DNA of 22,652 bases from Pseudomonadota bacterium (GCA_021795255.1 JAJYPQ010000017.1:1-22652); one strand, 5' to 3'. Counted from the first letter of the stretch, positions 7,316 to 17,181 are shown. The notes: a model not told the origin generated them from the sequence alone. Made by a program: numbers and translations.

Positions 7316-7774
7316 ATGGCGGCCCCGCAGACACCGCGTGTGACGGTCGATATCGTAATCCATCTGAAAGACGAGCCCGAAAGCCTCGTTCTCATCGAAC
7401 GTCGCCACCCCCCTCATGGTTTTGCCTTGCCGGGCGGATTCGTGGACGTTGGCGAGTGGGTAGAGGACGCGGCGCGGCGCGAGGCGTACGAGGAAACGGG
7501 TCTGCGTGTCACGCTCGAGACGCTGCTCGGGTGTTATTCCGATCCCCGCAGGGACCCCCGTGGCCACACGGTGTCGCTTGTCTATGTGGGCGTTGCTGAA
7601 GGTCGCCCGCAGGCCGGTAGCGATGCCGCGGGATGTCAGGTGGTATCGGCGCTTCAGGTCGATTTGCCCTTGGCCTTTGACCACGGTCGCATTCTCGCGG
7701 ATTACCGCGTTTTTTTGCGGACCGGCGCCTTACCTCGGCCGTCTCCGGGAATCGTCACAGCCGCGATCCCGTAG
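7316..7774 (+). CDS. Nudix hydrolase
   Basis: This 152-residue protein has a complete Nudix box, GFVDVGEWVEDAARREAYEETGL, in which the REAYEE core supplies the Mg-binding glutamates. It hydrolyses a nucleoside diphosphate linked to another group. The preceding PHGFALPGG and following YSDPRRDPRGHTVS segments resemble ADP-ribose pyrophosphatase-type members (COG1051-like), but the substrate is not proven. The ATG at 7316 is well placed behind CGAGGA (spacing five). The last 73 bases overlap the 3' end of the convergent beta-propeller gene. The final 15 or so residues (PRPSPGIVTAAIP) lie beyond the domain and are probably dispensable. Confidence 0.9.
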   Translation: MAAPQTPRVTVDIVIHLKDEPESLVLIERRHPPHGFALPGGFVDVGEWVEDAARREAYEETGLRVTLETLLGCYSDPRRDPRGHTVSLVYVGVAEGRPQAGSDAAGCQVVSALQVDLPLAFDHGRILADYRVFLRTGALPRPSPGIVTAAIP

Positions 7775-8829
7775 GGGTCCGCATAAGAGGTCTCTTGGGT
7801 AGTCCCTATGGCGACCAAGCTACCCGTGTGGCGGTTCAAGCGATAGCGGCTAATGGTGCTATTGCCGAAGTTGACGGCGTAGACGAAGCGCGCGGCGGCA
7901 TCGAGTGTCAGCGAAAAAGGATAGCCTCCAGTGGCCACTCGGCCCACGTGAGTCAGTTGCCCCGTTGCTTGATTGATGCGGAATATCGAGATGTCGTTGG
8001 CACTGGTATTGGCCACGAATAGGTAGCGGCCGCTGGGGTCAATCACGAGCGAATCGGGGTGGTGGTCAAAGGGCTCTGCTACTCGGTCGCGGACGCTGAG
8101 TTGACCGTTGGGCGCAATGGCGAGAACCAAGAGGACATTGGCGCGGAAGTCGGCGACATAAAGAAATCGTCCACTTGGTCCGATGGACAAGCCATAGGGT
8201 CCGTCGCCGAGCGGCTCGTGGAAGACCCCCAGCTTGCGCACATGCCCGTGGCCTGGGATACGTTGGTACATGCCAATCGTGTCGTTGCCAAAATTCGCCA
8301 CATAGACGTACTGGCCGCGTGGGGTCAGTGCCACTGCGTAGGGGCTGGCCCCTTGAGATTCACGGATCTGTCCGTCGCTTGCCAAAGTCCCGGTGTGGGC
8401 GTCAAGGTGGTAGATGGCCACCGTGCTGTCGCCGCTATTGGCGACGTAGAGGAAGTGGCCTCGGGGACTCGTCGTGACGCTGAAGGGATTGGCGGTTGGG
8501 CCCTCTATGTGCACTGCCGTTTGTACGAGGCGCCCGCTCGCCGCGTTGATGCGGTAGACGCTGATCGCGTGAGCTAGGCTGTCTGCGGTGACGACGAAGC
8601 CCTCTTTGTCTACCGCGACGGACTCGGGACCGGTCGGGGTAGCGCTCGAGCCGTTTGGGACTAAAAGGCCATCGTGGCGCTCGACGAAGGTCGCGATCGT
8701 GCTGTTGTTGTAATTTGCGACATAAACAAAGGTTCGGGCCGAGATAGTTTCAGACACCCCGATCAGGGTAGCAACCGCGGCCAGCAGCCGCCAGCCCCAC
8801 TTTGGCCCGGCACCAGACGTCCTAGACAC
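7702..8829 (-). CDS. Exported beta-propeller protein (YVTN/lactonase-like repeats)
   Basis: This 375-residue protein has an N-terminal signal-like segment (WGWRLLAAVATLIGVSETISA, residues 11-31). It then has about seven repeats of the YVAN-x-x-x-x-T-I type, at residues 36, 80, 128, 176, 224, 271 and 317, each followed by an SIF/AIY-like strand and a GxL turn. This is a seven-bladed propeller like lactonase/YncE proteins, probably acting outside the cytoplasm. Enzymatic residues were not recognised, so binding or scaffolding is as likely as lactonase activity. The GTG start overlaps the anti-sigma factor gene by eight bases, so it is the third gene of the sigma/anti-sigma operon. It may be a target or a co-sensor of that system. 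Its 3' end overlaps the Nudix gene. Confidence 0.85.
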   Translation of the reverse strand: MSRTSGAGPKWGWRLLAAVATLIGVSETISARTFVYVANYNNSTIATFVERHDGLLVPNGSSATPTGPESVAVDKEGFVVTADSLAHAISVYRINAASGRLVQTAVHIEGPTANPFSVTTSPRGHFLYVANSGDSTVAIYHLDAHTGTLASDGQIRESQGASPYAVALTPRGQYVYVANFGNDTIGMYQRIPGHGHVRKLGVFHEPLGDGPYGLSIGPSGRFLYVADFRANVLLVLAIAPNGQLSVRDRVAEPFDHHPDSLVIDPSGRYLFVANTSANDISIFRINQATGQLTHVGRVATGGYPFSLTLDAAARFVYAVNFGNSTISRYRLNRHTGSLVAIGTTQETSYADPYGIAAVTIPGDGRGKAPVRKKTR

Positions 8830-9574
8830 GAATGTAGGTCCACCCGCGATGTTGCAGGCGCACGATCTCGGCGATCGCGGATGGCACGATGACGGCCTCG
8901 GGCAGCAGATGCGGGTCGATACCCTTGCGCCGTTCGAGCCGATTGATCGTATCTTGGCAGGCGGCGAAGATCAGGTTGGGGTAGTGCTTCTGGAGTCGGG
9001 CGATTTGTGTGGCAAACGGTGACCTGTGCTCGCGCAGCAAGGCGAGGCCAGGGCCGTCCGCCAAAATCTCGACCTTGGCCGCCTTATGGTCTGCCCGGTA
9101 GCGGGCGAGCAGATGGCGAGCCTCTTCCAGGACTTGGCGCATATGAGCGCGATCCCCATTATCGAGGTGGAAAAGGACCTTAGTCATCAGGGGCTGGGAC
9201 GCGGCGGCAATGATAGTCGTGTTCGGCCGGATCGGGACGCTCGTCGGCCCCGACACCGCCCGCAATGACCATCCGATCGCAAGCCCGACTGCCAGCAACG
9301 CGGGGGCTAGGACCGGTCCTAAGGTGCGGCCCAGGCGGGCGCTGTAGCGACGTAGCCTAGCGCTGGGGCGGTGTCGGCGGGGCGGCGGGGGTGGGGTGTC
9401 GTAGGCCAAGCGCACGAGGTCCGAGACCTTGCGCAATTCGCAGACCTTGCGGTTGAGTTCGTCGTCGGCGTTTATGAGCGGATAGGCGCGACCTTTCTCG
9501 TCGGCATCGATCTGGTTGTCGACAAAGGCATTCAGGAACTCGTCAGAGAGCCGTGGCTCGTCCCGTTCCGTCAT
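8822..9574 (-). CDS. Membrane anti-sigma factor with C-terminal DsrE-like domain
   Basis: This 250-residue protein has three parts. Residues 1-60 resemble an anti-sigma domain (LSDEFLNAFVDNQIDADEKG, helical, without the zinc-binding H-x3-C-x2-C set; only C45). A proline/arginine-rich linker leads to one transmembrane segment (about 86-105). The remainder (131-250) matches the DsrE/DUF1791 pattern: KVLFHLDNGD, VEILADGPGLALL, FAACQDTI with Cys206, LLPEAVIVPSAIAEIVRLQ, GWTYI. Topology predicts a cytoplasmic N-terminus holding the sigma factor and a periplasmic DsrE-like part as possible sensor. The ATG overlaps the sigma gene by four bases (ATGA) and the stop overlaps the propeller gene by eight. 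The domain calls are from pattern recognition; the fusion is plain in the single reading frame. Confidence 0.8.
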   Translation of the reverse strand: MTERDEPRLSDEFLNAFVDNQIDADEKGRAYPLINADDELNRKVCELRKVSDLVRLAYDTPPPPPRRHRPSARLRRYSARLGRTLGPVLAPALLAVGLAIGWSLRAVSGPTSVPIRPNTTIIAAASQPLMTKVLFHLDNGDRAHMRQVLEEARHLLARYRADHKAAKVEILADGPGLALLREHRSPFATQIARLQKHYPNLIFAACQDTINRLERRKGIDPHLLPEAVIVPSAIAEIVRLQHRGWTYIRV

Positions 9575-10119
9575 TTAACCCTCCGTATTTTTGGACCTTG
9601 TTGCGCTGCCATCAGTTCCGGCAACAACATGGCCTTGAGGGCAGCGCGGGCCCGGCACAGCCGGCTCATCACGGTGCCGCTCGGTATGCCGAGTATAGAT
9701 GATACCTCAATATAAGAGAATCCTTCTAAATCAACAAGGGTCACGACCTGCCGTTGTCCTTCAGGCAGCTTGGCGATCGCCTTGCGTACCTGGCCTACGA
9801 GCTCTGAGCGCATCTGTTCTGTTTCTAGGCAGTGATCGCAGGCGATATCCATCTCATCGATGTCTTCGGTCTCCCGGTAGCGCCGATAGTGGTCGCGAAA
9901 GCAGTTAGTGAGAATACTGAAAAGCCAGGCTTGTTGCGCCTTGGGGTCGCGCAATTGATCGTACTTTTGCCACGCCTTGGTCAGTGTTTCCTGGACCAGA
10001 TCGTCGGCCAGCGCCGCGTCATGGGTCCAGGAATAGGCCACTCGGTAGAGTCGCGGTCGGCTGGTCTCTAATATCTGTTTGAATTCGCGCGAGTGGCAAA
10101 AAATATCGCTTATACGCAT
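9571..10119 (-). CDS. ECF-type RNA polymerase sigma factor
   Basis: This 182-residue protein has sigma-70 region 2 (RLYRVAYSWTHDAALADDLVQETLTKAW, then QAWLFSILTNCFRDHYRR, residues about 22-80) and region 4 (LPEGQRQVVTLVDLEGFSY, then IEVSSILGIPSGTVMSRLCRARAAL, about 118-165). It has no regions 1 or 3, as in extracytoplasmic-function sigma factors. It is the first gene of a coupled operon with its membrane anti-sigma factor and an exported propeller protein. The signal is therefore likely read in the periplasm. The ATG at 10119 follows GGAG at eight bases; an out-of-frame ATG lies five bases upstream. A perfect 12-base palindrome overlaps the ribosome binding site. The cysteines near the N-terminus and in the linker (DIACDHC) are noticeable but of unknown use. 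Confidence 0.9.
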   Translation of the reverse strand: MRISDIFCHSREFKQILETSRPRLYRVAYSWTHDAALADDLVQETLTKAWQKYDQLRDPKAQQAWLFSILTNCFRDHYRRYRETEDIDEMDIACDHCLETEQMRSELVGQVRKAIAKLPEGQRQVVTLVDLEGFSYIEVSSILGIPSGTVMSRLCRARAALKAMLLPELMAAQQGPKIRRVK

Positions 10120-10129
10120 GACATGATCT

Positions 10130-10141
10130 CCTACCGGTAGG
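10130..10141. promoter_or_regulatory. Perfect 12-bp palindrome overlapping the sigma-factor ribosome binding site
   Basis: CCTACCGGTAGG is fully self-complementary and lies 11-22 bases before the sigma-factor ATG, sharing its last two G bases with the GGAG ribosome binding site. It could be an operator half-site pair or part of an RNA structure that masks the site. A GGAATAA/CGTC arrangement just upstream on the minus strand could be an ECF-type promoter for autoregulation, but the match is loose. Confidence 0.35.
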
Positions 10142-10210
10142 ACGCAGTCCGACCGATCTTTATTCCGACATAAGCGCAGTCTATATCGCGGGAGAACGCA
10201 GGGGAAGGCG

Positions 10211-10981
10211 TCAGGGCCGACCGGTCAGGCGCACAAGTGCTACGGTGAGCGTGCGGCTGCCGGTTGTTTTACGCAGTTTGACCGCCAGATCATGGAGCCT
10301 AGGGGCCACCCAAATCGTGAACCGCGTGATGTGGCGCAAGCAGCCGGGAACTCGGGACGCCGCGAGTGCTCGGCAGGCGCGTCTGGCCCGGAGTTCGGCG
10401 GGGTTTAGGCGCAGAATTTTGATTGTGTCAAAGACCCCGGCCGGAGTGCGAGTGGGCCCTCGCCCGCGGTAGAGAAAGCGGTAAGAGGTCAGTGCCGCCC
10501 CGTCGGTGACCGAGACGTCCCGAAAGCCCTTCACAAGGGGATGGAGCATGAAGGCATAGAACACGCTTTCCTCGTCCTGCGCTCCCTGATGGAGTGGGAC
10601 CTTCTGCCCGTTACTGAATACCAGACGATGCCTCTGCCAATCGAAAGCGACATGCCGGCGATAGGGCTTTGAGTCGCCGCGCCGGACCGCAGCATAGGAG
10701 AGCGGCTGGATGGTCCCCGAGGTGATGCGGAATACCCCTGTGTCGGCCAGAACGACATGGGTCAAAAACCGCGCAAGACCTACGGTCCGCGCCACCATCG
10801 TTTCCTGATACAGCCCAGGGGACTCGCGGGTCAAGGTCTTTGTGACTTGCCCTATCGTCCAACCGTCGAAGGCGAACGAGTAACGCAAGGCCAGGTGCGC
10901 GGGAAGGGGGCTCGCCAAAACGCCCCGTGCCGAAAGCGGGGCCATGATCAGTAACCATAGCAAGACCCACGGACGCGTCAC
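10211..10981 (-). CDS. DUF3108 domain protein, exported
   Basis: This 256-residue protein has a clear signal peptide (VLLWLLIMAPLSARGVLA, residues 6-23). The body fits the DUF3108 family of periplasmic beta-rich proteins: ALRYSFAFDGWTIGQ near the start, DEESVFYAFMLHPL in the middle, and YRGRGPTRTPAGVFDTIKI before a C-terminal WVAP segment. The function is unknown. Members often follow purN in beta- and gammaproteobacteria, as here, where the GTG start overlaps the purN stop (GTGA). The role is probably unrelated to purine synthesis; the link is one of shared transcription. Two cysteines near residues 202 and 214 could form a disulfide. Confidence 0.8.
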   Translation of the reverse strand: MTRPWVLLWLLIMAPLSARGVLASPLPAHLALRYSFAFDGWTIGQVTKTLTRESPGLYQETMVARTVGLARFLTHVVLADTGVFRITSGTIQPLSYAAVRRGDSKPYRRHVAFDWQRHRLVFSNGQKVPLHQGAQDEESVFYAFMLHPLVKGFRDVSVTDGAALTSYRFLYRGRGPTRTPAGVFDTIKILRLNPAELRARRACRALAASRVPGCLRHITRFTIWVAPRLHDLAVKLRKTTGSRTLTVALVRLTGRP

Positions 10982-11586
10982 GTCGTAGCCCGGGTTTTCG
11001 GGAGGGTGATCTGTCCGCTGGCAAAGCCTCCAAGGACCCGTGGGTAGAGGGCATGTTCTAGCACCAGGACCCGAGCGGCCAGCTGCTCCGCGGTTTCGTT
11101 GGGGAGGACTTTGAGGCGCGCTTGTTCGATGATCGGTCCGCCGTCAAGCGCATCGGTGACGAAATGCACAGTCGCCCCGTGCTCGGTCGCCCCCGACTCT
11201 AGGACCCGGGCGTGGGTGTTGAGCCCCGGGAACGCCGGGAGCAGCGATGGGTGAATATTGATGAGGCGGCCGGTATAGCGATGGACAAAAGCCGATCCGA
11301 GGACCCGGAGGAAGCCTGCAAGCGCGATGATATCGGGCTCGTAACGATCAATCGCCGCCGCCAGCGCCGCGTCAAAAAGCGCGCGCGTGGAGTAGTGGCG
11401 GTGATCGACGATCGTCTGAGAAAGTGCTTGGGAATGGGCGTAGCGAAGCCCTTGCGCATCAGCTTGGTTGCTGACAACGCCGACGATCGCATATCCCTTT
11501 GCTGCGGCTGCGGTATGAAGCGCTGTGAGATTGCTGCCCCGGCCGGAAATGACCACCGCAACGCGCAGCGGGCCGCCTACGCCCAC
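10978..11586 (-). CDS. purN: Phosphoribosylglycinamide formyltransferase (10-formyl-THF dependent)
   Basis: PurN transfers a formyl group from 10-formyltetrahydrofolate to GAR, the third step of purine synthesis. The 202-residue protein has the N-terminal [13 protein letters not shown] nucleotide-binding motif. The active-site [17 protein letters not shown] supplies the catalytic Asn and His, and [17 protein letters not shown] supplies the catalytic Asp. The length is near the E. coli enzyme (212). The GTG start at 11586 lies inside the last codons of purM (10-base overlap), and the end overlaps the DUF3108 gene by four, so purM-purN-DUF3108 is one transcript with translational coupling. The formyl donor pool ties this step to one-carbon metabolism, but a functional link with the distant formate dehydrogenase is not implied. 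Confidence 0.96.
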   Translation of the reverse strand: MGVGGPLRVAVVISGRGSNLTALHTAAAAKGYAIVGVVSNQADAQGLRYAHSQALSQTIVDHRHYSTRALFDAALAAAIDRYEPDIIALAGFLRVLGSAFVHRYTGRLINIHPSLLPAFPGLNTHARVLESGATEHGATVHFVTDALDGGPIIEQARLKVLPNETAEQLAARVLVLEHALYPRVLGGFASGQITLPKTRATT

Positions 11587-12614
11587 ACAAATTCACCTGG
11601 TCCGGCCTCGATAAAGCCTATCGCTACCGCATCCTCGCCTTGGGCGCGTAAAAGCTCCATCGTCCGTGTCGCCTGGTCGGGGGCGACGATCACGACCATG
11701 CCTATACCGCAGTTAAAGGTGCGGTACATTTCGTCTTCGGGGATCGCACCCCCTTCTTGGAGCCAGCTAAAGATCGGTGGCCACTCCCAGGCGGACTTGT
11801 CGACGACAGCCCGCAATGTGGCGGGAATAACCCGCGGGACGTTGCCGGGCAAGCCGCCGCCCGTGATATGGGCCATGGCGTGGACGTCGACCACCGCCTG
11901 CAGGGCGAGGAGGCTTTTGACGTAAATGCGTGTTGGAGTCAAAAGGATATCGGCGAGCGTTCGGGATCCGAGCGATTGGTCGAGGTCACTTTCCTGGCGC
12001 CTTAGGACGCTGCGGATAAGCGAGTAGCCATTCGAGTGGGGGCCGGACGAGCGTAGTCCTATGATCTGGTCCCCCGGGGCCACGCGCGAACCGTCAATGA
12101 GCTTTTCACGTTCGACGACGCCCACGCAAAAACCGGCCAGATCGTAGTCCTGGTCAGCGTACATACCGGGCATTTCCGCCGTTTCTCCGCCCACAAGGGC
12201 GGCCCCTGCAAGTTCGCAGCCGCGTCCGATGCCAGCGATAATGCGCTCGGCTTTCCGGGTATCAAGTCGTCCTGAGGCGAAGTAATCGAGGAAAAATAAG
12301 GGCTCGGCACCTTGCACGACGATATCATTGGCGCACATGGCCACGAGATCGATACCGATATCGTCATGGCGGTCTAGGGCGATGGCCAGCAAAAGCTTGG
12401 TCCCCACGCCATCGGTGCCCGAAACGAGAACCGGGTCACGGTACTTCCCCGACAGGGCAAAGAGCGCGCCAAAGCCTCCTAACCCCGCCATGACGCCAGG
12501 GCGCATGGTCTTTGCAGCGATCGGCTTCAGGGCCTCGACCAAGGCGTCACCGGCGTCGATATCGACGCCGGCATCACGGTAGGTCAGGGGTGCGGGGGGT
12601 TTATGTGCTGTCAC
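11577..12614 (-). CDS. purM: Phosphoribosylformylglycinamidine cyclo-ligase
   Basis: PurM (AIR synthetase) closes the imidazole ring of FGAM using ATP, the fifth step of purine synthesis, in the cytosol. The 345-residue length equals that of the E. coli enzyme. Visible family motifs in order are [98 protein letters not shown] and FNCGIGMVV. The start is GTG at 12614, seven bases behind GGGAG. It is the first gene of the purM-purN-DUF3108 operon and is divergent from the phosphatidyltransferase gene across 255 bases. That is a familiar arrangement in gammaproteobacteria, where PerM and hda genes lie opposite purM. Confidence 0.97.
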   Translation of the reverse strand: MTAHKPPAPLTYRDAGVDIDAGDALVEALKPIAAKTMRPGVMAGLGGFGALFALSGKYRDPVLVSGTDGVGTKLLLAIALDRHDDIGIDLVAMCANDIVVQGAEPLFFLDYFASGRLDTRKAERIIAGIGRGCELAGAALVGGETAEMPGMYADQDYDLAGFCVGVVEREKLIDGSRVAPGDQIIGLRSSGPHSNGYSLIRSVLRRQESDLDQSLGSRTLADILLTPTRIYVKSLLALQAVVDVHAMAHITGGGLPGNVPRVIPATLRAVVDKSAWEWPPIFSWLQEGGAIPEDEMYRTFNCGIGMVVIVAPDQATRTMELLRAQGEDAVAIGFIEAGPGEFVWA

Positions 12615-12668
12615 GACTAGGCTCCCAGGATCGGACTATGGTAGGACCCTGCGCCTTTTAAGTAAATC

Positions 12669-12697
12669 TTGACTTCTGGGCAGAAGAGACGTTAAAC
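12669..12697 (+). promoter_or_regulatory. Tentative promoter in purM-phosphatidyltransferase intergenic region
   Basis: TTGACT (12669-12674) and TTAAAC (12692-12697) are 17 bases apart on the plus strand. The -35 box is good and the -10 box is poor (3/6). The spacer contains CTTCT-GGGC-AGAAG, a small inverted repeat that could be an operator for either divergent operon. A transcript would have a long leader (about 165 bases) in which no other gene is supported. Confidence 0.28.
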
Positions 12698-12869
12698 GGA
12701 CACATCCGAGCGATGGCGCCGCTTGCGGTTCGATGGCTTTCGGGAAAAGGGGTGATTGCGGGCGCCAAGCGGCCACTACGACCAAGCCCCCTTACCCCAA
12801 GTCCGCGCGCCCGGAGGCTGGGTCCAGGACCGCTTTTCCTGAAAATTGGCATGACAGTGAGGGCTTGTC

Positions 12870-13436
12870 GTGAAGAAATGGCATCATCTCCCGAACGTGA
12901 TTACGATGACACGCATGGCCTGCGTGCCGCTTTTCATTTTGGTTCTGAGGAACGATCGCTATCTCGATGCCCTCTGGGTCTTTCTTCTGGCGGGGGTGTC
13001 CGACGGGCTCGACGGCTATATCGCCAAGCGCTTTCACTTCGTGAGTCCTCTCGGGGCCATCTTAGATCCCACGGCCGACAAGATTCTGTTGGTGAGCGCC
13101 TATGTCATGCTAGCGTTACAAAGCCTCGTGCCCTTCTGGTTAGTTCTCGTGGTGGCGTTTCGTGACTTGCTCATTGTCGGCGGCTATTTGGTCTACACGT
13201 CCTTATACGGCCCCGTGCAGATGCGTCCAAGCGCTGTTAGTAAGGTAAATACCTTTATGCAGATTCTACTCGTGGTTTTTCTTCTCAGTGAGCGCGCCTT
13301 TCGATTCCCTGTGGCGCACGTGCAAATCGTATTAATATTCGGCGTATTGGCCACGACGGTCGCAAGCGGCGGCCACTATGTTTGGACTTGGGGCATAGTC
13401 AAAGATAACGAGGCATCGCGTGCTAAACGGGGGTGA
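12870..13436 (+). CDS. CDP-alcohol phosphatidyltransferase family membrane protein
   Basis: This 188-residue polytopic membrane protein has the complete CDP-alcohol phosphotransferase motif, D-G-L-D-G-Y-I-A-K-R then G-A-I-L-D-P-T-A-D-K (residues about 45-72), which binds Mg and CDP. It starts MKKWHHLPNVITMTRM, the LPNxIT opening typical of PgsA-like enzymes that make phosphatidylglycerophosphate. At least four hydrophobic spans are evident. It may be PgsA or a related second copy; the usual pgsA neighbours (uvrC, tRNAs) are absent, so the exact product is left open. GTG at 12870 follows GAGGG at six bases. It is the first gene of an operon with the PerM-like gene (17-base overlap) and hda. 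Confidence 0.88.
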   Translation: MKKWHHLPNVITMTRMACVPLFILVLRNDRYLDALWVFLLAGVSDGLDGYIAKRFHFVSPLGAILDPTADKILLVSAYVMLALQSLVPFWLVLVVAFRDLLIVGGYLVYTSLYGPVQMRPSAVSKVNTFMQILLVVFLLSERAFRFPVAHVQIVLIFGVLATTVASGGHYVWTWGIVKDNEASRAKRG

Positions 13437-14463
13437 GCGCCGGGCTGCGTATACCGCGATGGCGGTGTTGTTCGTAGCCGGCGTGACCTATGTTTTGGCA
13501 CCTGTCCTCACTTTGTTTTTGCTGGCCGCGTTGCTGGCTTATATCGTGAACCCTCTTGTCGGGCGGCTCGAGGCGTTGCACATTCCGCGCAGTGTCACGA
13601 TCCTTTTTTTGCTGCTCGTCGCGATGCTGGCTGTGACGGCGCTGTTTGTGATGCTTATGCCGATGGCCAAAAAGGAAGTGCTGACCTTCAGTGCCCATGT
13701 CCCGGATTACACGAATTGGCTCCAAGCCCAGATCCAGCATGCTACCCAGGGCCGCTATACGCTGGATTTGCATGTACTGAAACACCGCATTCTTCAGCAG
13801 TGGCAGAGCGTGGGTGCCGGAGTCGGCAAGCTTTTGTCGGTTGCAACCTATTCCAGTCTTCACGTCCTGGGATGGCTCGCGCGCCTTATGTTGATTCTCG
13901 TTATCGCGTTCTATTTGTTGCGCGATTGGGATCGGATCCTGGGGACCATCGGAGAGCTTATCCCAAAGCGTCATAGCGAGCAGGCGACGCGCTGGGCGCG
14001 CGAAGTGGATGTGGCGCTGAGTCGCCTTTTGCGTGGCCAGTTGTCGGTCATGTTGTCTATGGCCTTCCTCTACTCGGTAGGGCTTAGCCTTGTAGGTCTT
14101 GATCTGGCGCTGCCGATCGGTGTGCTGACCGGCCTTATCAGTTTCATTCCGTATCTCGGATTTTTTACTGGTCTTCTTACCGCGAGCCTCGCCGTTCTCC
14201 TCCAATACCACGATCTGCAGCACCTGCTTTGGGTGTTGGCGGTTTTTATGGTGGCGGCGATGATGGAGAGCATGGTTCTGGGCCCGCGGCTTGTCGGGCG
14301 CTCGCTCGGATGGCATCCGGTGCTCGTGATTTTCGCGGTCCTGACCGGCGGGCGCCTGTTTGGGTTCGCCGGCATATTGCTGGCGCTGCCCATTTCCGCA
14401 GTAACGATGGTCTGGATCCGGCATGTCCATGAGCGGAATCAAGATGGGCTGGAGTCTCAGTGA
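13420..14463 (+). CDS. AI-2E/PerM family membrane transporter
   Basis: This 347-residue protein has a typical AI-2E family layout. Paired N-terminal membrane segments (LFVAGVTYVLAPVLTLFLLA, ending AYIVNPLVGRLE) are followed by a third segment near 45-70 and an extended soluble part (about 80-140). Four or more membrane segments follow, including FYLLRDWDR, PYLGFFTGLLTA and GRLFGFAGILLALPISAV. Proteins of this family have been proposed as permeases or Na+/H+ antiporters; the substrate here is unknown. The GTG start overlaps the phosphatidyltransferase gene by 17 bases, and the TGA touches the ATG of hda. A PerM-type gene directly upstream of hda and opposite purM is a recurrent proteobacterial arrangement. 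Confidence 0.9.
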   Translation: MLNGGERRAAYTAMAVLFVAGVTYVLAPVLTLFLLAALLAYIVNPLVGRLEALHIPRSVTILFLLLVAMLAVTALFVMLMPMAKKEVLTFSAHVPDYTNWLQAQIQHATQGRYTLDLHVLKHRILQQWQSVGAGVGKLLSVATYSSLHVLGWLARLMLILVIAFYLLRDWDRILGTIGELIPKRHSEQATRWAREVDVALSRLLRGQLSVMLSMAFLYSVGLSLVGLDLALPIGVLTGLISFIPYLGFFTGLLTASLAVLLQYHDLQHLLWVLAVFMVAAMMESMVLGPRLVGRSLGWHPVLVIFAVLTGGRLFGFAGILLALPISAVTMVWIRHVHERNQDGLESQ

Positions 14464-15143
14464 TGCGCCAGTTACCACTGGATCTACGCATCCAGGACAA
14501 ACCGTCATTCGCCAATTTCTGGCCAGGCGAAAACGAGATGGTGCTCAAGGCCACCGAGGCCTTGGCGGCCGGGGGCCGCGGACCGCTCTATTTGTTCGGG
14601 CCGAGCGGCTGTGGCAAGACCCATCTCTTGGCGGCCGCGGTGCGCGCGGGCGCGGATCGTGGCCCGTGCGCTTACCTGTCTCTTGCTCAGGCCTCGGATG
14701 CGCAATGGGAGGGCCTGGAAGGTTTACCTGCGACCGCGCTTTTGTGTGTCGATGAACTCGACGCGCTTGCCGGGCGGCCCGAGTGGGAGCGCCGACTTTT
14801 TGTCCTCCTCGAGGATCTTGCCCCGGACCGCAGGGCGATCTTTGCGGGTCGCACTAACCCCGCGGGCCTTGCGATGACCCGCTCGGATTTGCGCACGCGA
14901 TTGGCAAGCGGCCCGGTTCTGGCCTTGCCTGCACTTTCCGATGAGGCGAAGGCCGAGGCCTTGCGCTATCGGGCCGCGATTCGCGGCTTGTCGCTCAACG
15001 CCCCGACCGCCGCCTATTTGCTGGCTCACGGACCCCGCGACCTACGGGCCTTATTTATCGTGCTGGAACAGTTAGATGAATCCACCCTGGCGGACGGCCA
15101 TCGCCTCACAATCCCTTATTTGCGCGCGATTCTGGGTGCTTGA
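14463..15143 (+). CDS. hda: DnaA regulatory inactivator Hda
   Basis: Hda, with the DNA-loaded sliding clamp, stimulates ATP hydrolysis by DnaA and so prevents re-initiation of replication. The 226-residue protein has the N-terminal clamp-binding motif QLPLDL (residues 3-8), Walker A GPSGCGKT (46-53), Walker B LLCVDELD (93-100), and the AAA+ sensor region (GRTNPAGLAMTRSDLRTRLASG). It ends after the AAA+ domain with no DnaA-type DNA-binding domain IV. The ATG at 14463 overlaps the TGA of the PerM gene by one base; an adjacent in-frame GTG at 14460 would add one residue. The length agrees with the family (about 230). It is the last gene of the operon and converges on wrbA. Confidence 0.93.
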   Translation: MRQLPLDLRIQDKPSFANFWPGENEMVLKATEALAAGGRGPLYLFGPSGCGKTHLLAAAVRAGADRGPCAYLSLAQASDAQWEGLEGLPATALLCVDELDALAGRPEWERRLFVLLEDLAPDRRAIFAGRTNPAGLAMTRSDLRTRLASGPVLALPALSDEAKAEALRYRAAIRGLSLNAPTAAYLLAHGPRDLRALFIVLEQLDESTLADGHRLTIPYLRAILGA

Positions 15144-15168
15144 TCGTGGGCTTGGGTGGGCAAAGAGA

Positions 15169-17162
<1,994 letters not shown>

Positions 17163-17181
17163 GGCGGCCCTCTTTTGGGCG

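Noticed and set aside
7720..8740. Periodic near-repeats suggesting a tandem DNA repeat or CRISPR-like array
   Set aside because: The periodicity is that of the propeller blades (YVAN-type repeats about 48 codons apart) and is diverged at DNA level; no uniform repeats or spacers exist.
12658..12852. A 64-codon frame in the purM-phosphatidyltransferase gap
   Set aside because: It is Arg/Gly/Pro-rich, typical of random frames in GC-rich DNA, with no ribosome binding site.
13423..14508. A 361-codon open frame antisense to the PerM-like gene
   Set aside because: Its product is a low-complexity, Gln/Arg/His-rich sequence without domains; it is the mirror of a hydrophobic membrane protein. The sense frame has clear homology and coupling to its neighbours.
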